From Sphaerotilus mobilis (GTDB taxonomy: Bacteria > Pseudomonadota > Gammaproteobacteria > Burkholderiales > Burkholderiaceae_C), in NCBI RefSeq assembly GCF_004216565.1, contig NZ_SGWV01000008.1, positions 834,673 through 898,672 of the forward strand: a stretch of 64,000 nucleotides of DNA, read 5' to 3'. The position numbers and the translations under genes are program-made. Below, in pieces: positions 8,894-19,125 of the stretch. Position 1 is the stretch's first letter; the number at the start of each line of letters is the position of its first letter. The notes under the pieces are model-generated. The model was not told the origin of the DNA. It searched no databases and saw nothing but the letters and a program-made list of their open reading frames with translations.

Positions 8894-11800
8894 TCAGCTC
8901 ATCGCAGCCGGGCTCGGCTCCAGATAGGGGATCAGGCCCTGCTGGACCCGCAACATCTCCAGCTGCAGCTGGTTCAGGCGGGTGCCGATCTGGCCAAGGT
9001 CAGCGCCTTGGCGCAGCTGCAACTCGCAGTCGACGCACATCTGCGCCAGCACCAGGGCACCCACGCTGTGCGACGAGGACTTGAGGGTGTGCAAGACCTG
9101 CCGCACCTGCGCGAGGTCGTGCGCCGTCTGGCCTTCGGCCAGTTGCGTGAGCATCCGGCCGATCGACTGGTCGAAGGCCTTGAGCACCCGCTCGACCAGC
9201 CGGTTCTGGCCACCCGGATCAAGCTCGCGCAAGCGCGACAGGGCCTGCGGATCGAGCGTGGACGCCACGCCGCGCGGGCCGCCCTCGCCAGCGGCGGCGA
9301 TCGGGGCGAACACGCTGTCGCGGCGATCGGCGGGCACGAGGTCGGTGCCGCCATCGGGTCGGGTGCGCACGAAGCGCGGCTCGCCCACCCACGGGGCCTT
9401 CTTGCCGACCACCGAGGCCGGCAGCAAGGCCTCGAAGCCGACCGCGTCCAGGGAGGTGTCGACCTCGGTGGTCTGGCCGACCAGCGCCGGCAGCAGCCGT
9501 TGCAAGGTCGCCAGCAACTGGGCCTGCCGGTAAGGCTTGGGCAGGTAGGCATCGAAGCCGAGGTAGAGGAACCGCTCCTCGTCGCCATCCAGCGCATTGG
9601 CCGTCACGGCCACCACCGGCACGTCGGCCGGCGTCAGCAGCGCAAAGCGTGGCGTGCGGCCGCGCCGGATCCAGGTCAGCGCCTCGATGCCGTCCATGCC
9701 CGGCATCTGGATGTCCATCAGCACGATGTCGACCGACTGGTCGCACAGCGAGCGCAGCCCGTCCAGCGCATTGGCCGCCACGCGCACGCCGCAGCCCAGC
9801 CGGGTCAGCATCTGCGCCATGACCTCCTGGTTGACGGGGTTGTCCTCGACCACGAGGACCTGCGCGCCCAGCGGTGCCGAACTCACCTCGCCGACGCCGC
9901 TCTGGCTCACGCCCAGCAGCGCCTGGCGCAGCTCGGCCTTGCGCACCGGCTTGTGCACAAAGCGGTCGAAGCCGGCCACCTGTGCCACCTTGACGTCGTC
10001 GGGCGCACTGGCCGACGACAGCATGATCAGCTTCATGCGCGGGGCGAGGCCCTGCTCGCGCAAGGCCCGCGCGAAGCCGATGCCATCGAGCACCGGCATG
10101 CGCCAGTCGACCAGCGCCACGTCGAAGCCCGGCGCATCGGCCGGCAGGTCGCGCAACAGGGCCAGCGCGTGCTCGCCGTCGTCGCTGGTCACCACCGTCA
10201 TGCCCCAGGCGCCCAGCAGGTTCTCCAGCACCGTGCGGTTGGTGGCGCTGTCGTCGACCACCAGCACACGCAGCTGCGGCAGGGCGGCCAGATCGCCGGC
10301 CTGGTGTTCGCTGGCACTGCCGGCCTCGACCGCCAGCGTGAAGCGGAACTCCGAGCCCACGCCGGCCTGGCTGGTGACGTCGATGCGCCCGCCCATCAGC
10401 TCGACCAGCTGGCGCGAGATCGCCAGCCCCAGGCCCGTGCCGCCATAGCGCCGCGCCATGCCGCCGTGGGCCTGCGTGAAGGCCTGGAAGAGCTTGGGCT
10501 GCAGCGCCGGCTCGATGCCGATGCCCGTGTCGCGGACCCGGAACTCCAGCATCAGCGGCGCCTCGCCCGGACCGCCGGCCCTGGCCTTGACGTCGACCGT
10601 GACCTCGCCGTGTTCGGTGAACTTGATCGCGTTGGCCACCAGATTGGTCAGCACCTGACGCAGCCGCAGCGGGTCGGCCACGATGCTGGTGGGGGTCGGA
10701 CCGGTCTCGCGCAGGCTCAGCTCCAGGCCCTTCTCGTGGGCCCTGGGCGCCAGCAGGTCCAGCGTGTCCTCGATCAAGGTGCGCAGGTGGAAGTCGGTCG
10801 GCGCCAGTTCCAGCCGACCGGCCTCGATCTTCGAGAAGTCGAGCACGTCGTTGATGATCTCCAGCAGGTTCTCGCCCGAGCGGTAGACCGCCTGCGCGAA
10901 GCGCCGCTGGCGCTCGTCCAGTGGCGTGCCCAGCAGCAGCTCGGTCATGCCCAGGATGCCGTTCATCGGCGTGCGGATCTCGTGGCTCATGCTGGCCATG
11001 AACTGGCTCTTGGCCTGGCTGGCGGCCTCGGCCACGTCGCGTGCCGACTGCAGCTGCAGGGCCCGCTCGCGCTCGTTGGAGACGTCATCGAGCAGGCCGT
11101 AGACACGGGCCTCGCCGGCTGGCAGTGCGCGGGTGCGGGTGCGCTGGCGCAACCAGCGCAGCCCGCGTGTCGGATGCTGGATGCGCAAGGTCACGTCGGT
11201 GGCTTCGAGCGCTTCCTCGTGTTCACGCTGGCGGTCCAGCAGCGGGGCGTCCTCGGGCAGGACCAGCGCACGCAGGATGTCCGGATGGTCGCGCCGGTCG
11301 GCCGGGTTCAGGCCCAGCATCTCGTAGATGCGCGGCCCGATGTAATACCAGGCATCGCGTGTCGGGTTGCTGATGAACACGCCCTCGTCGATGGTCTCGA
11401 CCAGCTCGCGGTAGCGCGTCTCGGACTCGCGCAGGCGCTGTTCGTCGCGCCGTTGTCGGGTCACGTCGCGCAGTTGCGAGATGACCAGCCGGCGCGGCCC
11501 GTGGCGGCCACGCACGGCGACGTGGCGGGCCCGGATCAGGCGCTGGCCGTCGGCGGTCTCCCAGACGAACTCATGTTCGACCGCGCTGGGCCGCTTCATC
11601 ACCTCGCGCAGTTGCGGCAGCATCAGCGCGCTCAGGCCGCGCCCCATCGCCTCACCCAGCGTCGGTCGGCCCGAGGCCGGCGAGATGCCGAACTCCAGCT
11701 GCGCATGGCGGTTGAAGGACAGCAGCTCCATCGTCGCCACATCGACCACCAGCAGGCTGATCGGCAGGTTCTCGGTCAGGGCGCCGAGCAGCTCGCGCTG

Positions 11801-12808
11801 TTCGTCGACATCGGATTCACGCGCCTTGCGGGCCGAGACGTCGCTGCACTGGCAGACCCGCTGCAGGCGGCCCGTGCTTTCGTCGAGCACCTGGACCACG
11901 TCGATCTCCAGCCAGTAGCCCTGCCCCGGCGTGGCCGATTCGGGCCCGAGCCGGGCCGAGAGTTCATGGCGGAAGCTGCCCTGCGCGCCAAAGCGCTGCT
12001 GCAGCTGCAGGGCCTCGTCGCCGGGCGCGAGCTCGCGTGTCAGCACCGCCCACAGCGGCTGGCCGAGCACGCTGTCCACGCCATGGCCGGTGACCTCGGC
12101 AAAGCCGGGGTGGACCCACTCGACCACGCCCAGCGCATCGGTGATCACGGTGGCCCGGCCGGCCCGTACCGCCAGCGTGGCGACCTGGGCCAGCTGGGCG
12201 TCGCGCTGGCGTGCCAGCGTGTGTTCGCGCTCCCGCGTGGCGATGGCCGACAGCTGCAGGCCGACCAGGCCCAGCAGGCTGCGGCGCGTGGCATCGAGCG
12301 GCACGGCGTCATGGAACTCGATCGCCGCCAACGTAGGCACCGGCGTGTCGCCGGACCCTTGGGCGCCCATCGGCAAGGTCAGCTCGGCCGCCCCGGCGAT
12401 CCAGCCCGGCACCGGCAGCACCAGCACCTGTCGCACGCCGTCGGCGCGCCAGCCCCAGCTGCGGCTCAGGTCGGCCGGCTCGGCCGCGCCTTGCTCGACC
12501 GCACCGCCGCGCAAGGCCCGGCCCAGCGGCCCGCCATCGGCGCCGATCACGCTGAGCTGGTCCAGGTCGATCACGTCGTCGCGCAGGTCCGGTGTGGCCC
12601 AGGGCTGGACCACGATCGACGACGGCTGCCACTGCAGCACCTGCAGCACGCCGATGCCTTGCGCGCCCAGCGCGCGGGCCAGACGCGGCACGGCGATCGC
12701 CAGCGCATCGATCAGCCGATCGCTGCCCGCGATGGCCTGACCCAGCCGCAGCAGCAGATCGGCATCGAGGCTGTCGAGCGTCTCCTCGACCCGACGGATC
12801 AATCGCAC
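8894..12808 (-). CDS. Hybrid sensor histidine kinase (GAF/PAS-HisKA-HATPase-REC-REC-HPt)
   Basis: This is a cytoplasmic hybrid kinase of about 1304 residues. A GAF-like N-terminus (about 20-190) is followed by three PAS-type regions (about 210-330, 340-455 and 460-580). HisKA carries the phospho-histidine in [11 protein letters not shown] (H609), then comes the HATPase with GTGLGLAIS. Two receivers follow (LVVDDS...VDWRMP and VVEDN...LMDIQMP), and a C-terminal HPt domain holds [12 protein letters not shown]. This is a full ArcB/BarA-like phosphorelay in one chain. I chose the GTG at 12808 because GGGAGGA lies about 6 nt before it; the in-frame ATG at 12874 has no such site. The next gene, a REC-GGDEF-EAL regulator, begins 6 nt after the stop and is the obvious output. 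There are no membrane segments, so the signal is probably intracellular. Confidence 0.9.
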   Translation of the reverse strand: MRLIRRVEETLDSLDADLLLRLGQAIAGSDRLIDALAIAVPRLARALGAQGIGVLQVLQWQPSSIVVQPWATPDLRDDVIDLDQLSVIGADGGPLGRALRGGAVEQGAAEPADLSRSWGWRADGVRQVLVLPVPGWIAGAAELTLPMGAQGSGDTPVPTLAAIEFHDAVPLDATRRSLLGLVGLQLSAIATREREHTLARQRDAQLAQVATLAVRAGRATVITDALGVVEWVHPGFAEVTGHGVDSVLGQPLWAVLTRELAPGDEALQLQQRFGAQGSFRHELSARLGPESATPGQGYWLEIDVVQVLDESTGRLQRVCQCSDVSARKARESDVDEQRELLGALTENLPISLLVVDVATMELLSFNRHAQLEFGISPASGRPTLGEAMGRGLSALMLPQLREVMKRPSAVEHEFVWETADGQRLIRARHVAVRGRHGPRRLVISQLRDVTRQRRDEQRLRESETRYRELVETIDEGVFISNPTRDAWYYIGPRIYEMLGLNPADRRDHPDILRALVLPEDAPLLDRQREHEEALEATDVTLRIQHPTRGLRWLRQRTRTRALPAGEARVYGLLDDVSNERERALQLQSARDVAEAASQAKSQFMASMSHEIRTPMNGILGMTELLLGTPLDERQRRFAQAVYRSGENLLEIINDVLDFSKIEAGRLELAPTDFHLRTLIEDTLDLLAPRAHEKGLELSLRETGPTPTSIVADPLRLRQVLTNLVANAIKFTEHGEVTVDVKARAGGPGEAPLMLEFRVRDTGIGIEPALQPKLFQAFTQAHGGMARRYGGTGLGLAISRQLVELMGGRIDVTSQAGVGSEFRFTLAVEAGSASEHQAGDLAALPQLRVLVVDDSATNRTVLENLLGAWGMTVVTSDDGEHALALLRDLPADAPGFDVALVDWRMPVLDGIGFARALREQGLAPRMKLIMLSSASAPDDVKVAQVAGFDRFVHKPVRKAELRQALLGVSQSGVGEVSSAPLGAQVLVVEDNPVNQEVMAQMLTRLGCGVRVAANALDGLRSLCDQSVDIVLMDIQMPGMDGIEALTWIRRGRTPRFALLTPADVPVVAVTANALDGDEERFLYLGFDAYLPKPYRQAQLLATLQRLLPALVGQTTEVDTSLDAVGFEALLPASVVGKKAPWVGEPRFVRTRPDGGTDLVPADRRDSVFAPIAAAGEGGPRGVASTLDPQALSRLRELDPGGQNRLVERVLKAFDQSIGRMLTQLAEGQTAHDLAQVRQVLHTLKSSSHSVGALVLAQMCVDCELQLRQGADLGQIGTRLNQLQLEMLRVQQGLIPYLEPSPAAMS

Positions 12809-13168
12809 GCGAGTTCCTCCCGCAGCGCCCTGCCGCTGCGCACCCGGCTGTTCAAGACCATCATCCCGTATCAACCCGCCAACTTCCCTGCTTCCTCACG
12901 AACGACCGCCCCGCCACCGTGGCCGGCATCGACGGCCTCGTCCTGCCGCGCACGTCTCGCGGCCTGCACCCGAGCATAGGCGCAGGGCCGCGCCCCGACA
13001 CGGCCGAGAACCGCCCAAACGCGCAAATTCCACATCCGCGGCCACGGCTGATTCGGTCGACCCGCAGGGGCCATCCGCGTCCGCCGGTCGCTCCCTACAA
13101 TTGTCCCGACACCAAGAGCGACACCGCGCAAGACGGTCACAACCGGCCGTCACGAAGGGACTTCGAGT
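12809..13168. other. Divergent intergenic region between two histidine kinases
   Basis: This 360-bp stretch has no credible gene. It must hold promoters for both kinases. A TACAAT hexamer at 13096-13101 is a possible -10 box for the rightward gene, but no good -35 lies at the right distance. No terminator or large repeat is visible. Confidence 0.5.
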
Positions 13169-14557
13169 TTGAGCGCCACGAACCGATCTGGTAGCGCCTG
13201 GCGCACCGCACTGGCCGGCATGCTGGGCCTGCTGCTGATCACCCTCGCCGCCGTGCTGATCGGCCTGGCTGTCGGCCCGTCCTGGCCCGTCGCCGCGCTC
13301 AGCGCGCTGGCCGGTGTGATCGCCCTGGCCGTGGCCGTGAGGTCCTGGAACGGGTTACAGGGCGATACGTTTGTCGCCCCGCGGTTGCCGGTCCAAACCA
13401 CACCTGGACCCACCCCCGGCCACCCCCCCGGCCCCACCCCCGGCACCACCCCTGCCTCGCCCACGGTCGCGGCGTTGACAGCCACGTCATCGGCCCCTCA
13501 TGAACGCCAGCTGCTGCGGCGTCTGCCCGGACGGTCGCTGCTGCTGCAGCGGGTGGTCGACGGACCGCTCACCGACTGGCTGGTGCTGGCCATGCACGAC
13601 GAAGGCAGCCCAGGCTCATCGACCGAGCCAGCCGCGCCTCGGCCCGAGCTGCTCAGCCACTGGCTGGCACGCCACCCGGAGGTCCGGCCTGCCGATGTGG
13701 TCGCCACCCTTCAGGGCGCCGATGACGAGAGCCTGGCGATGGACACGGCCTGGTCGGCCCTGCCGCTGGGCATCGACCGCCACGTGCTGTGGCTGCGGCC
13801 GACACCCCCGAGCGCGCCGGCGGCCAGCGTGGGGGTCGACGACACGAACCCGTCGACGCAGGACCGCGACCGCGAGTCGCTGGTCTACACCGTCACGCAT
13901 GACCTGAAGGCGCCGATCCGCGTCATCGAGGGCTTCACCCGCATCGTGCGCGAGGACTACGGCCACCTGCTCGACCGCATCGGCAACGACCACCTCGACC
14001 GCGTGCTCGGTGCCGTCGACCGCATGAAGGGCATGATCGAGGCGCTGCTGGCCCTGTCACGGCTGAGCAGCGCGCCGCTGGTGCGTGCGCCGGTCGATCT
14101 GTCGGCGATGGCCGCGACCATCTTCGAGGAACTGCGGGCCCAGGACCCGCAGCGCGAGGTTCGCCTCGACATCGGCGCCGGTCTGGTCGCCCAGGGCGAC
14201 GCCAACCTGCTGCGCACCGTGCTCGACAACCTGCTGGGCAATGCCTGGAAGTACAGCGGCAAGCGTGCGGTGGCGAGCATCGAGTTCGGCAGCACCCGGC
14301 TGAAGGCCTTGCGGCCCGAACTGAGCGATGCACAGGACCGGCCGGTCTACTACGTGCGCGACAACGGCGCCGGCTTCGACCTGCGTTTCGCCGAACGCCT
14401 GTTCAAGCCCTTCCAGCGCCTGCACAGCGCCAGCGAGTTCGCCGGCAGTGGCGTTGGCCTCGCCTCGGTGCGCCGCATCGTGCTGCGCCACGGCGGCGAG
14501 ATCTGGGCCCAGGCTGCGGTCGATCAGGGGGCGTGTTTCTTCTTCACCCTGAACTGA
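13169..14557 (+). CDS. Membrane sensor histidine kinase
   Basis: This 462-residue kinase has two closely spaced N-terminal transmembrane helices (about 13-35 and 40-58) and almost no periplasmic loop. A Pro/Gly/Thr-rich linker follows (about 75-100), then an unrecognised ~130-residue region. HisKA carries the phospho-histidine in VTHDLKAPIR (H244), as in bacteriophytochrome-type kinases. The HATPase has NLLGNAWKYS, DNGAGFD and GSGVGLASV. The start is a TTG at 13169 with GAAGGGA about 8 nt before it; no better ATG precedes the first helix. The linker is encoded by a run of C-rich imperfect repeats (about 13388-13450). It is convergent with the ANTAR regulator, with no regulator of its own next door, so its partner is unknown. 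Confidence 0.85.
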   Translation: MSATNRSGSAWRTALAGMLGLLLITLAAVLIGLAVGPSWPVAALSALAGVIALAVAVRSWNGLQGDTFVAPRLPVQTTPGPTPGHPPGPTPGTTPASPTVAALTATSSAPHERQLLRRLPGRSLLLQRVVDGPLTDWLVLAMHDEGSPGSSTEPAAPRPELLSHWLARHPEVRPADVVATLQGADDESLAMDTAWSALPLGIDRHVLWLRPTPPSAPAASVGVDDTNPSTQDRDRESLVYTVTHDLKAPIRVIEGFTRIVREDYGHLLDRIGNDHLDRVLGAVDRMKGMIEALLALSRLSSAPLVRAPVDLSAMAATIFEELRAQDPQREVRLDIGAGLVAQGDANLLRTVLDNLLGNAWKYSGKRAVASIEFGSTRLKALRPELSDAQDRPVYYVRDNGAGFDLRFAERLFKPFQRLHSASEFAGSGVGLASVRRIVLRHGGEIWAQAAVDQGACFFFTLN

Positions 14558-14581
14558 GCCGGCGGCCGGCTGGCTACGCGT

Positions 14582-15232
14582 TCAAAGATCGCCCGGTGCG
14601 GCCAGCTGCTCGAGCGCCTGCACCATCGCCTTCGCGCTCGCCTCGATCGCCCGCCCTTCCCGCTCGGCCAGCTTGCGCAGGCGCTGCAGCGCGGCGTCGG
14701 GACTGAGCGAGTAGCGGTGCATCAGGATGCCCACGGCCATGGGCACATGCTGTTCAAGCGGGTTGAGCGGCGCGACCGGTGCAGGCGCGGCGGCCGGTGA
14801 CGGCGCCACCAGCCCGGCCCGCTCTCGCGCCTGGGCAAAGGCGGCCTCGACGGCGGGCACGATCTGCGCCACGTCCAGCGGCTTGACCAGATAGGCCAGC
14901 GCGCCGAGTGCCTTGATCTGGTTGACGGTCGCCTCGTCGGAGAAGGCCGACAGGAACATGAAGGGGATGCGCAGGTGCTCGCGCAGGTAGGCGGCGACGT
15001 CGAAGCCGCTCATGCCGTCCATGCGGATGTCGAGCAAGGCGAGATCGGGCTTGTGCTGACGCGCCAGCAAGATGGCGTCGTCGCCGTTGTCGGCATCGAC
15101 GACGTCGAAGCCGGCCTGCGCCAGACCATGCACCAGCGTGGCCAGGACCAGCCGGTCGTCGTCGACGACCAGGATGCGGCCCTTGGCGGGCGGGTGGGCG
15201 CTGGGCGCTGCGAGGGTCTCGGTCGATGTCAC
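14582..15232 (-). CDS. Response regulator with ANTAR RNA-binding domain (REC-ANTAR)
   Basis: This regulator of about 216 residues has an N-terminal receiver (about 18-135, phospho-acceptor D68 in LALLDIRMDG) and a C-terminal ANTAR three-helix domain (about 155-212). The ANTAR pattern AVGILMHRYSLSPDAALQRL is clear. ANTAR regulators bind paired hairpins in nascent mRNA and prevent termination (NasT, AmiR and EutV are the known cases). The frame is open further upstream, but that part overlaps the kinase gene in another frame. The GTG at 15232 is therefore the likely start, with AAGG just upstream. It follows the HisKA_2 kinase by 52 nt on the same strand. Kinase plus ANTAR regulator is the architecture of EutW/EutV, although no ethanolamine genes are here, so the target is unknown. 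Confidence 0.85.
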   Translation of the reverse strand: MTSTETLAAPSAHPPAKGRILVVDDDRLVLATLVHGLAQAGFDVVDADNGDDAILLARQHKPDLALLDIRMDGMSGFDVAAYLREHLRIPFMFLSAFSDEATVNQIKALGALAYLVKPLDVAQIVPAVEAAFAQARERAGLVAPSPAAAPAPVAPLNPLEQHVPMAVGILMHRYSLSPDAALQRLRKLAEREGRAIEASAKAMVQALEQLAAPGDL

Positions 15233-15284
15233 GGTGGCCTTGATGGGCAAAGGGCGTGGGCGCTGGGCGGGCGGCCGCCGGAGT

Positions 15285-18200
15285 TTAGGTCGCGCCCACC
15301 GGCGGGGCGGCGAGGATGACGGCGCCGGTGTCGGCATCGATGCGTCGCAGCACCGGACCGGCCAGCGCGACGGTGGCCACGACCCGGTCGGCGCGCTGTT
15401 CCAGCGCAAACGAGGCGTTGCGGCGCGGCAGCAGCGAGCGCACCAGGCCCAGCCCGGACACGGTCGACGGCCGGTGGTCGATGCGCAGCCCCTCGGGCAG
15501 GCGGCCGACGTTGCCGATCTCGATGCGCACACCGGCGCGCTCGCACACCAAGCGGCACTGCACCGTGCTCCCGGCGGGGCTGTGCTTGATGGCGTTGGTC
15601 AGCAGCTCGTTGACCGTCAGCGCGATCGGGATGGACTCCGACTCCGGCAGCGCCCAGTCGGCGCCCGCGTTGGTGTCGTCCTCCTCGACCTTGAGCTCGA
15701 TCTCGCGGCCGAAAGTGCGCTGCACCGACTGCGCAATGGCTTGCATGACATGTCGCAAGCGCAGCGCGCCCAGGTTGCCGACCTGCAGACCGTAGACGTG
15801 TGCAATGGCCTGCACCTGGCCAACCACCTCGGCGATGAAGGGCTGCATCTCGGGCCGCCGCACCGCGATCTGCTGCATCAGGCCGGCAACGCCCTGCAGG
15901 TTGTTCTTGATGCGGTGGTGGACCTCCTGCACCAGCATCTCACGCTGCGCGATGGCGGCTTCCAGCTCCGCCTTCTGCGCCGCCCGCTGGGCACTGACGT
16001 CGCTGGCGACCATCAGGATCTGGTCGACCTGGCCGGCCTCGCCGGGCTGGCCACCGGGCCGTGCCAGCGGCAGGAACCGGGCATCCCAGACCTGCTCGGC
16101 CTGCATGCCCTCGCCACGCCGCAGCCAGCGGTATTCACGCTGCGTCACCGAGGTCGGATCGGCCAGCGCGGTGCGCATGTCCGCGCGCAGGCTGGCGGCG
16201 GTCTCGGGCGAGAACAGCTGCTCGGGCTGCAAGCCCACCGCGTCCTCGGCACCGACGCGGCAAAGCTGGGCAGCGACCCGGTTGAGCTGGCGCACCGCCA
16301 GCGTGCCGGCGTCACACAGCGTGATCGCCATCGGCGCGGCCTCGATGATCTGCTGCAGCGAGGCGCGGGCCTCGGCGATGCGCGCTTCGGCCTGGCGGCG
16401 CTGCTCGATGTCCATCAGCGCGAAGGTCAGCTCGCGCTGGCCCTGCTGGCCCAGCGTGTTGACGGCATTGCCAACGACCCAGAAGGTGCGGCCATCGCGG
16501 CCATGCACGCGGCACTCGAACATCACCGCCTCGCCGTCGCGCAGCGAGCCGACCATCTCCAGCGTGCGGCGAAACGGGTGCATCGTGTCATCGGCCGCGA
16601 CCGACCCGATGGACTGGCCGAGGAAGTCGCCCAGGTCGCCCCCGAACATGCGACGGGCCGAACGGTTGAGCCACGAGATGGCCCCCTGCTCATTGACCGT
16701 GACGATGCCCACCAGCACCGAGTCCAGCACCGCCCGCGTGCGGTCGGCCTGCTGGCCCAGCACATGAGCCAGCTGGGCCCGTTCGACGGCCAGCCGCTCC
16801 AGCTCGACCTGCTGGGCTTTCAGGCGGGTGATCTCGGAGACCACCGCAATGGCCTGCGTGACCTGCGGCACGTCGCCCGGCGCGGCCGGGCCGGTGCGGC
16901 GGATGCTCAGCGCATACCAGTGGCTGCTGCCGTCGTCGGCCTGCACCTCCAGCTCGGCCTCGTAGAGCAGACCCGGGTCGAGCTGATCGGGCAAGGGCGT
17001 CTGCGCATGGCTGGCCAGCAGCGCGCGGATGTCCGAGCCGACCGCCGAGCCCTGCGGCAGGCGCAACATGCGCTCGAACCGGCGATTGCAGTGCACCAGC
17101 GTGTAGCCGCGCATCGACGCGATGCCGGCCGGCGAACTTTCCAGGATGTTGGTCAGCTCGGCCAGCAGCTGCCCGGCCCGCTCGCGTGCGCTTTGCTGTT
17201 CGGTGATGTCGAGCGTGACCACCGGCGTGCTGACCCGGCCGGAGGCCGTGCGCCCCGGCTCCACCCGCGTCACCAGCCAGCGCAGGCCCAGTTCGGGGTG
17301 CTCGATGGCGTAGCGTGCCTCGATGCGCTCGCCCCGCAGCAGCGCCTGCTGCAGGCGCTCGAACTCGGGCAGCGACGCCGGCAGCACCCAGTCACGCCGC
17401 ACGCCCTGCACGAACAGGCCGGCATGGGCGGCGCTTGCCGCAACGGGCGCAACGGGCGCAACGGGAGTAGCGGGCGCAGCGGTGGCCGCCAGGGCCGGCG
17501 TGACGTTGAGCGCGCGGCGCGTCGGCGCGGCGTCGTTGGCGGCCGTCATCGGCCCTGCAACCGGTCCTGCAACCGGCCCTGCAACCGGTCCAGCGACCTG
17601 CCCCGCCGACCCGGTGACCCCCAAGGTGGTGAGGCCCGCGCCAGCGGTGTGCACCAGCGTGCCGAGCTGCAGCCGCGCCAGATCGCGTTCTTCCTCGGCG
17701 GTGCGGTCCTCCAGCATGCACATGATGCGGGCTGGCGGACGCGGCGCCGCGCCGCCTTCGCGCGCTGCGGCTGCGCCACGAAGCTCGTGGGTTTCGAAGC
17801 CGCGCAGCAGCGCCCGGACCCAGCGCGAGCGGCCGTCGGCCAGCGTGACGCTGCCATCGCGGGCACGCCAGCCGGCGCCGTCATCGGCGCCTTCGGGAGT
17901 CGGTGACGGCGGCCAGCTGCGTTCCCAGCGGTCGGTCCAGCCCAGCAACGACTGGACCTCGGCGCTGGCCTCGCGCAGGTCGACCAGCGAGCCACCGACC
18001 AACTGCTCGAACACCGGGTTGGCACGCAGCACCAGCCCGCTCGGGTCGAACAGCGCCATGCCGAGTGGCGAGCGGTCGAACCACTGGTCCAGCTCGCGCG
18101 AGTAGCGCTCGGCCTGGTCACGGGCGACGTGTTCGGCGGTCGACTCCTGCATCAGCGTCAGCAGCAGCCGCCGCCGGTCCTGCGTCAGCGTGACATAGCG

Positions 18201-18905
18201 TGCCGCCCGGAACCAGCGCGAGCTGCCGTGGGTGTCGAGCAGCCGCTGTTCGACCAGCGCGGGGACGTCGACGTGGAAGGGGTCCTGCATCAGGCGTTCG
18301 CGATCGGTCAGCACCTGGGCCCGCTCGGCCTCGGGCTGCAGCTCGATCGGGTCGCGGCCCAGCAGCTGATCGCGGCTGGCCCCGGTCAGCGCCACGAAGG
18401 CCGGGTTGACATCGAGGATGCGGAAGGCCTCGTCCTGCAGCATCGCCGGGAAGGGCGAGCCCCACAGCATGGTGTGGACGTGGCGCAGCGGGCCGTCGGC
18501 GATCTCCAGCACCGGCACCGGCGTGGCATCACGCTGCGGCTCGCGCGGCCGGGCCGTGTCGGCCGGCAGGCACAGGGCCCAGAGCCGGTCGGCGATCCGG
18601 TTGACCACCGCACGGGCCCGCGTCGGCATCGGGCCCGGCGCGGGCGAGGATGTCGCCGCGCCGGTGGTTGTTGGGGTCGGCGGGGTCGGCGGGGTCGGCA
18701 GCACGACATTGCGCCCGCCGCTGATGGCCAGGCTGACCGCATGCCAGACCGGCCCGTCCAGCACCTCACGCAGGTCTGCCAGCCGCATGCCGGCCTCGAC
18801 CGGCAGGGCCCGCAGCGCGGCCGGGTTGGCATAGCGCAGCGAGGTCGCGTCGTCGAACACCAGAACCGGCTCGACCAGCGCGTCGAACAAGGCCTCGGGC
18901 AGCAT
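15285..18905 (-). CDS. Multi-PAS sensor histidine kinase, HisKA_2 family
   Basis: This soluble kinase of about 1206 residues carries a long array of PAS domains, at least five by eye, starting with EPVLVFDD near the N-terminus. It ends in a HisKA_2 dimerisation domain with EVHHRIKNNLQG (phospho-histidine near residue 996) and an HATPase with NELLTNAIKHS and SGLGLVRSLL. The LOV cysteine motif is not seen. Disordered linkers between PAS domains are coded by tandem DNA repeats: GPVA four times, Pro/Ala-rich repeats, and a TPP repeat. The ATG at 18905 is chosen over the upstream in-frame ATG at 18947 because the first PAS begins immediately after it and GGGG lies about 8 nt before. It is co-directional with the ANTAR regulator, which is its likely partner. 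Confidence 0.85.
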   Translation of the reverse strand: MLPEALFDALVEPVLVFDDATSLRYANPAALRALPVEAGMRLADLREVLDGPVWHAVSLAISGGRNVVLPTPPTPPTPTTTGAATSSPAPGPMPTRARAVVNRIADRLWALCLPADTARPREPQRDATPVPVLEIADGPLRHVHTMLWGSPFPAMLQDEAFRILDVNPAFVALTGASRDQLLGRDPIELQPEAERAQVLTDRERLMQDPFHVDVPALVEQRLLDTHGSSRWFRAARYVTLTQDRRRLLLTLMQESTAEHVARDQAERYSRELDQWFDRSPLGMALFDPSGLVLRANPVFEQLVGGSLVDLREASAEVQSLLGWTDRWERSWPPSPTPEGADDGAGWRARDGSVTLADGRSRWVRALLRGFETHELRGAAAAREGGAAPRPPARIMCMLEDRTAEEERDLARLQLGTLVHTAGAGLTTLGVTGSAGQVAGPVAGPVAGPVAGPMTAANDAAPTRRALNVTPALAATAAPATPVAPVAPVAASAAHAGLFVQGVRRDWVLPASLPEFERLQQALLRGERIEARYAIEHPELGLRWLVTRVEPGRTASGRVSTPVVTLDITEQQSARERAGQLLAELTNILESSPAGIASMRGYTLVHCNRRFERMLRLPQGSAVGSDIRALLASHAQTPLPDQLDPGLLYEAELEVQADDGSSHWYALSIRRTGPAAPGDVPQVTQAIAVVSEITRLKAQQVELERLAVERAQLAHVLGQQADRTRAVLDSVLVGIVTVNEQGAISWLNRSARRMFGGDLGDFLGQSIGSVAADDTMHPFRRTLEMVGSLRDGEAVMFECRVHGRDGRTFWVVGNAVNTLGQQGQRELTFALMDIEQRRQAEARIAEARASLQQIIEAAPMAITLCDAGTLAVRQLNRVAAQLCRVGAEDAVGLQPEQLFSPETAASLRADMRTALADPTSVTQREYRWLRRGEGMQAEQVWDARFLPLARPGGQPGEAGQVDQILMVASDVSAQRAAQKAELEAAIAQREMLVQEVHHRIKNNLQGVAGLMQQIAVRRPEMQPFIAEVVGQVQAIAHVYGLQVGNLGALRLRHVMQAIAQSVQRTFGREIELKVEEDDTNAGADWALPESESIPIALTVNELLTNAIKHSPAGSTVQCRLVCERAGVRIEIGNVGRLPEGLRIDHRPSTVSGLGLVRSLLPRRNASFALEQRADRVVATVALAGPVLRRIDADTGAVILAAPPVGAT
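17441..17485. repeat. 9-bp tandem repeat in the multi-PAS kinase gene
   Basis: About five copies of a 9-bp unit, the first two exact and the rest diverging, encode a Pro/Val/Ala-rich linker. Confidence 0.7.
17551..17598. repeat. 12-bp tandem repeat (four copies) in the multi-PAS kinase gene
   Basis: Four copies of a 12-bp unit alternate between two close variants and encode Gly-Pro-Val-Ala four times in a linker between PAS domains. Confidence 0.85.
18673..18699. repeat. 9-bp tandem repeat (three exact copies) near the kinase N-terminus
   Basis: Three exact copies of a 9-bp unit encode a Thr-Pro-Pro repeat between the first and second PAS domains. Confidence 0.85.
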
Positions 18906-19125
18906 CAGCGTGACCCCGCACACGTCACGACGGCCGGCCCGGTGCACCCGGTCGGCCGTCGTGGGGAGATCTCAGGAACCGGGGGATGCAGCTGGCTTGG
19001 GATCATCGTGGTGGCAGTGTAGGCACGCACCCGACGCGTGACACAGCGCGAGCCCCGAATGCCAAGCACCCTGGGCCTGCGGCGTGACCCTTGAGAGCAA
19101 GAGAACCGGCTCGGTGTGAGAACCC

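Noticed and set aside
6662..12979. A 2105-codon open frame on the plus strand, opposite the two c-di-GMP/kinase genes
   Set aside because: Very high GC in third positions leaves few stops in the antisense frame. The translation is Gln/His/Leu/Ala-rich low-complexity sequence with no domain, while the minus strand holds textbook domains.
14540..14582. Hairpin at the convergent end of the membrane kinase and ANTAR genes
   Set aside because: The GCCGGC-rich inverted sequence is short, has no T-tract and is expected by chance at this GC content.
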